From the NCBI GenBank assembly GCA_017886205.1, contig JAFNEO010000057.1:1-64000 (forward strand): a stretch of DNA of 64,000 nucleotides, read 5' to 3'. The first letter of the stretch is position 1. Each line of letters opens with the position of its first letter. Position numbers and translations under genes: made by a program. The notes under the pieces were generated by a model. The model saw nothing but the letters and a program-made list of their open reading frames with translations. It searched no databases and had not been told where the DNA came from. The DNA comes from Candidatus Aminicenantota bacterium. Its GTDB lineage: Bacteria > Acidobacteriota > Aminicenantia > Aminicenantales > UBA8522. Below, piece by piece: positions 60,142 to 64,000 of this stretch.

Positions 60142-62346
60142 TCAAAACAGGGGAGGCATGGACAGCGCCGGATGATTCATCTTGGTGATGTAGGCCAGCA
60201 CCTCCTCTTCGGTCACGGCCACGGTCTCGTCGGCGATCATCTCCCAGAAATTTTCGATCCCCTCGCCCCGGCCGATCTTGCGCAGCTCCGGCGCCAACTC
60301 TTCCTTGAGGTCCCGGTTCATCCAGACGACCCGCTTGGCCCCGCCTTCGGCGCTGATGAACTTGCCGCTGGCGACATAACGCTTGCTGTGGCCGATGAAC
60401 CCGGGCGTCTGCAGGCCGCCTCCGACCGTCCCGGCCAGGGTCGAAAACTTCATGCCGCTCGGCGTCATGCCCGGGAAATTCCGGTAGACCGTCATGATGC
60501 CGTTGGTGGACGGGAGGACGCAAGAGATGCATTCGAAGCAGCCGCAGGAAGTCATGGGATTGTCGATGATGCTGTAGGCGCTGAAGAGCTGGAGCGTCTT
60601 GTGGGAAGCGTTAAAGACGAACTCGTTGATCCCCTGCCACTGGCCTCTGGCTGCGTCGACGACCTGGGCTTTCAGGATGGGCTGGTTGGGGCCGGTGGGG
60701 TTGATCTGGTGGGCGGCCTTGCCGTCGAGCCAGTTGTAGGCTCCGCAGAGGCCGGAGCGCTCCGGTGTGATGACGCAGACATGATTCGGCGCAAAGGACT
60801 GGCAGAGGGTGCAGGAATAGAAGGTCTCTACGGCCTCGTCGGTCAGCCCGGCCAGGCGTTCATCGCGCCGGCGGTAGGCCTTCCGGGCAGTCTCGATCAG
60901 GTCCATGATCTCTTTCTCCCGCGTGTAGATCTTCACCTGGACCTTGTCCACGATCTTCCCGAATTCCCCGTGGATCTTGGCATGGATGATCGACCCGAAG
61001 TGCCGGAACCGCAATCCTTTGTCCTTGGCCTCCTTGCTGACCCTGACCCAGTTGATATCCCGCTGTCCCATGTGAAAAACGCCGTGGGCCATGTTCATAA
61101 AATCGTGCAGGCGCCGTTCCAGGATGGGCTCGAAATCGGCCTGCATCTGACGGCCGGCGACTTCCACCCAGAAGGCCAGGGGGAGTTGGCTCCCTTCGGC
61201 CACTTCGTCGATCTCCGGCCCGACAACCTCGATCTTGCCGTCCTCGACTTCCTCCATGCCCTTCCCGGTCAAGTATTCAAACCCGTGCTTTTCCGTTCCG
61301 GCCAGCTCGACGTACATGTCTTCTTTGCGGATCCTCTCTCCCTGAAAGGCGGGGCCGAACGGGACGGGAATCGGGACTCTGGTCACCGTGATCTTAAGGC
61401 CCCGGACCTCGATGGCCTTGGAGACGATCCGGTCATGAGGGACAGGAGAGACGACATGTTCATAGGTACAGATTCCCGTCGGCAGGATGTTGTCGATGTC
61501 TGTATCGGCGATCGTCGGGAACCCGTAATTGATGGCCCCGGCCGCCTGGGCATGCTTTTCGTCATCGACCGGGCCGAGGGCCAGGACAAAGGCGAACACC
61601 CGGTTCTTGTTATAGCGGAGGACGCGCTGGTAATCACCGGGCTGGGCCCCGCCGAAGGAGAGGGCCACCCGGGTCGAAAACCCGAGGGCATGGATGGTGG
61701 CGGTGACGTCGTCGCCGAAGGGCACAAGCCGCGTCTCCCAGCCCATCTCGATCCCCTCTTCGGCCAGTTGCCGGGCCATGGATTTTCCTTCCGTGGCCGC
61801 CGACATGAAGACGTAGAGGTTTTTTTCCTGGAGCTCGCGGGCGATCCTGACCGCGATTTCGTTGGTCGGGCAGTAGCCGACGCAGGCGGCAAACCCGGGC
61901 GCGGTGTTGTCGACGAACTCGATGCCCCTCTCGCGCATGATGACGTCGTTGGCCGCTCCCAGCCAGAGATGGCCCTCTTTCGGGTGGGTTTCAGGAAGAT
62001 ACGGCAGGGGAGTCCGGGTGTACTTGACGGCCTCGATGATCTCGTCGGCAAAGAGTGTCGCCATGCCGGCGTCGAGAGTGTTCCCGAGATAAGGGAGCCA
62101 AAGGTTTTCCGAGGGGACCGGGGGCAGCAGCTCCTTGGCCTCGGCCAGCAAGTCCAGGAGCCCGCCCAGAGTTTCGATTCGGAGCCCTAAGATCCCATGC
62201 GATATGGGAAGATAGTAGCCCGTGTTCGGGAATTCGACCCGGGTGTCCGGACCTTTCTCGGCGATGGCGGCGGCGAGCTCCCGTTCGGCCCGGGCCACCA
62301 GCTTATGGGCGCCCCGGATGGCCCTGGTGGCGATTATCCTGGACAT
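60142..62346 (-). CDS. acsB: acetyl-CoA synthase (CODH/ACS beta subunit)
   Basis: 734-residue enzyme that joins CO, a methyl group and CoA into acetyl-CoA. A-cluster ligands sit at C512, C515, C524, C534 and C601-G-C603. Each is exactly six positions later than the Moorella residues 506, 509, 518, 528, 595 and 597, so the active site is intact. N-terminal CODH-interaction domain present. It follows cooS by 30 nt. Confidence 0.97.
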   Translation of the reverse strand: MSRIIATRAIRGAHKLVARAERELAAAIAEKGPDTRVEFPNTGYYLPISHGILGLRIETLGGLLDLLAEAKELLPPVPSENLWLPYLGNTLDAGMATLFADEIIEAVKYTRTPLPYLPETHPKEGHLWLGAANDVIMRERGIEFVDNTAPGFAACVGYCPTNEIAVRIARELQEKNLYVFMSAATEGKSMARQLAEEGIEMGWETRLVPFGDDVTATIHALGFSTRVALSFGGAQPGDYQRVLRYNKNRVFAFVLALGPVDDEKHAQAAGAINYGFPTIADTDIDNILPTGICTYEHVVSPVPHDRIVSKAIEVRGLKITVTRVPIPVPFGPAFQGERIRKEDMYVELAGTEKHGFEYLTGKGMEEVEDGKIEVVGPEIDEVAEGSQLPLAFWVEVAGRQMQADFEPILERRLHDFMNMAHGVFHMGQRDINWVRVSKEAKDKGLRFRHFGSIIHAKIHGEFGKIVDKVQVKIYTREKEIMDLIETARKAYRRRDERLAGLTDEAVETFYSCTLCQSFAPNHVCVITPERSGLCGAYNWLDGKAAHQINPTGPNQPILKAQVVDAARGQWQGINEFVFNASHKTLQLFSAYSIIDNPMTSCGCFECISCVLPSTNGIMTVYRNFPGMTPSGMKFSTLAGTVGGGLQTPGFIGHSKRYVASGKFISAEGGAKRVVWMNRDLKEELAPELRKIGRGEGIENFWEMIADETVAVTEEEVLAYITKMNHPALSMPPLF

Positions 62347-62376
62347 AGGTTTTCCTGATCCTTTTCCCGACCGCTT

Positions 62377-64000
62377 TCAAACCTCCAGCTGTCTTCTCAT
62401 CTCCATGTCGAACAGCACGCGTTCCTTGCCCTTGCCGATGCCCAGCTTTTCCCGTTTGGCGTGAATATGATCGATGATCAGGCCGGCTATCTTGGTTTGA
62501 TCGGGCTGAGCCGCCCAGTGGCCGCCGAAAAGGTCCTTGTACTCTTCGAAGATGTGGCGGCAAAAGAGCTCGCTTCCGGTGACCGGGAGGCCGATGCCGA
62601 AGACCGTGAAGACTCCGGAGGCGACGAAGTACTGTCCGATGGCAATCGCCTTCTCGCTCATCCACTCAGGAGCCGCGCCGGCCACCGGCAGGTCGCTGAT
62701 GTCCTGACCCAGCCCCCCGACCTTGACCATCTCGGACAGGGCGATCAGGATGCGGCTGTTGTCGACGCACGACCCGGAGTGGAGAACCGGGGGCATGCCG
62801 ACAGCCCGGCAGACCTCAGCCAGCCCTTTGCCGGCGTGCTTGACGGCCGATTCCGGAGTTAGGAACCCGGCCTTGGCGCAGGCGATGGCGGAACAGCCGG
62901 TCTGGACGACCAGGATGTCGTTGGCGATGAGCTCTTCGACCAGGCCGACGTGTCCTTTGTCATGGGTCGTCTTGGGGTTGGAGCAGCCGACCACCCCGGC
63001 GACTCCCTGGATCCGGCCGTTGATGATGTTGTCGTTGAGGGGCACGTAGGAACCGCGAAAAGAGCCGCCGAGCATGTAGGTGATGGCTTCATGGCTGAAA
63101 CCGGCGACCAGGTCCATCTTGTCCCGGGGGATGTCGACCGCACCCCGATTGGCGTAGTTGGCGATGGCCTCCCGGACGATCGTCCGGGCACCTTGATAAG
63201 CGTTCTCCGCTTGAATATTCATGGACCGGGCCCCCTCGATCTTGGCCTTGGGCGAAGTGGTGATGAGCAGGGTGTGGAAATTTTTGCAGAGCTGGGGCAG
63301 TGACGGCATGATACACTGGACGTCGACGATCATGGCGTCGACCGCGCCCGTGGCCACGGCCAGCTCCTGCTGCAGGACGTTCCCGGCGATCGGCAGCCCG
63401 TGCCGGATAAGGACCTCGTTGGCCGTGCAGCAGATCCCGGCCAGGGTGATTCCAGTCGCTCCCGCCGACCGCGCGAGATCCAGCAGCTCCTTGTCCCTCG
63501 CGGCCAGGGCGAGCATTTCAGAAAGAACGGGCTCGTGTCCGTGGACCACCACGTTGACGTCGGTTTTAGAGAGGACGCCGAGGTTGACCTGCCCGCGGAT
63601 CGGGGACGGCGTCCCGAACAAGATGTCCTGGAGTTCGGTGGCGACCATCGAGCCGCCCCAACCATCGGCTAAAGCCGTCCGGGCGCCATGGAGCATGATG
63701 TTGCGGTGGTCCTGGTCCACTCCCATGCTCGTCCGGTGGATCATCTCCACGACTTCGCGGTCGATCCCCCGCGGCACGATGCCGAGTTTGCGCCAGATGG
63801 CCTGGCGCTTCTCCGGGGCCACTTTGATAAAGGAGATCTCGCCCTCCTGCCGACCGAAATCCGCCAGGGCGCGCTCGGCCACCTCGAGGGCCATCTTCTC
63901 CTTGGGCTTGTCCTGGATGGAGATGCCGAAGACTTGAGCGACCCGCTTAAGCTTCCGGACATCGCGGATCGCATAGCCGGAATCGGGGTTCGTGGCCGCC
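62377..64000 (-). CDS. cooS: anaerobic CO dehydrogenase catalytic subunit (5' end outside window)
   Basis: C-terminal 540 residues of the Ni-Fe CO dehydrogenase; the frame is open to the window edge, and the full protein is usually 630-670 residues, so roughly the N-terminal 100 residues with the B/D-cluster cysteines are missing here. Visible C-cluster regions: GICCTANE, VQTGCSAIACA and HSGSCVDNSRI, plus HGHEPVLSEM. The ATG at 63894 is internal, not the start. First gene of the acs run within the window; supplies CO to AcsB. Confidence 0.95.
   Translation of the reverse strand, partial: AATNPDSGYAIRDVRKLKRVAQVFGISIQDKPKEKMALEVAERALADFGRQEGEISFIKVAPEKRQAIWRKLGIVPRGIDREVVEMIHRTSMGVDQDHRNIMLHGARTALADGWGGSMVATELQDILFGTPSPIRGQVNLGVLSKTDVNVVVHGHEPVLSEMLALAARDKELLDLARSAGATGITLAGICCTANEVLIRHGLPIAGNVLQQELAVATGAVDAMIVDVQCIMPSLPQLCKNFHTLLITTSPKAKIEGARSMNIQAENAYQGARTIVREAIANYANRGAVDIPRDKMDLVAGFSHEAITYMLGGSFRGSYVPLNDNIINGRIQGVAGVVGCSNPKTTHDKGHVGLVEELIANDILVVQTGCSAIACAKAGFLTPESAVKHAGKGLAEVCRAVGMPPVLHSGSCVDNSRILIALSEMVKVGGLGQDISDLPVAGAAPEWMSEKAIAIGQYFVASGVFTVFGIGLPVTGSELFCRHIFEEYKDLFGGHWAAQPDQTKIAGLIIDHIHAKREKLGIGKGKERVLFDMEMRRQLEV

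Noticed and set aside
59206..62190. 994-codon open frame on the plus strand
   Set aside because: It lies antisense to cooC, acsB and acsD, whose products are fully recognisable. Long antisense frames are common at this GC content. Its protein has repetitive acidic/His-rich composition without domains.

Overview
The window reads as a piece of a bacterial chromosome from an anaerobic, Gram-negative-type, fairly GC-rich organism. An outer membrane is shown by bamA, skp, lolD/lolC-E, lpxA, lpxI and a beta-barrel protein. Anaerobic C1 metabolism is shown by a CODH/acetyl-CoA synthase operon, corrinoid methyltransferases and an NADH/NADPH/ferredoxin electron-transfer cluster. The combination fits an uncultured lineage such as Candidatus Aminicenantota (OP8) or a relative near Acidobacteriota; that placement is inference. 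No rRNA, tRNA, CRISPR array, prophage or insertion sequence was seen. Genes are tightly packed, with many 1-22 nt overlaps, and only two gaps exceed 300 bases. Each of those two gaps holds a copy of the same structured non-coding repeat.

Layout. 1-5260: class A beta-lactamase, repeat copy A, MFS exporter, APC permease, a periplasmic LolA-like protein and a 47-residue peptide gene. 5253-16393 (minus): a 12-gene run crt-ribH-nusB-lysS-lolC/E-lolD-bamA-skp-fabZ-lpxA-lpxI-Gfo/Idh oxidoreductase, covering envelope biogenesis and housekeeping. 16559-23539: Lon-family protease, RsuA-type pseudouridine synthase, outer-membrane barrel, stand-alone pyruvate-kinase C-terminal domain, two MacB/FtsX-type permeases. 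23569-34849 (minus): ald, nuoE-like, nuoF-like, nuoG-like, nfnA, nfnB, CoA-transferase, rnhC, alaX. 34918-47857: amidohydrolase, MBL hydrolase, repeat copy B, efp, a beta-propeller/S55 peptidase pair, epimerase, DsbD-N-like protein, fabH, DUF885 protein, TatD. 47847-64000 (minus, running off the right edge): cooS, acsB, cooC, acsD, acsC, corrinoid activator (RACE), homocysteine-type methyltransferase, corrinoid protein, mttB-like, hisC-like, APC permease, mttB-like.

How the parts may work together (inference). Alanine dehydrogenase makes pyruvate, ammonia and NADH. NuoEF-type subunits oxidise NADH, and the NuoG-like conduit with NfnAB links NADH, NADPH and ferredoxin. Ferredoxin then serves CODH/ACS. 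Next to CODH/ACS sit two non-pyrrolysine MttB homologues, a corrinoid shuttle protein, a methyltransferase and an ATP-dependent corrinoid activator, but no acsE-like gene. This suggests methyl groups from methylated amines or betaines feed acetyl-CoA synthesis or methionine. The HisC-like aminotransferase and the permease in the same run may handle the substrate or the demethylated product.

The least explained signals are the structured repeat, the combined NuoEFG-NfnAB electron-transfer cluster, and the methyltransferase-CODH/ACS supercluster.
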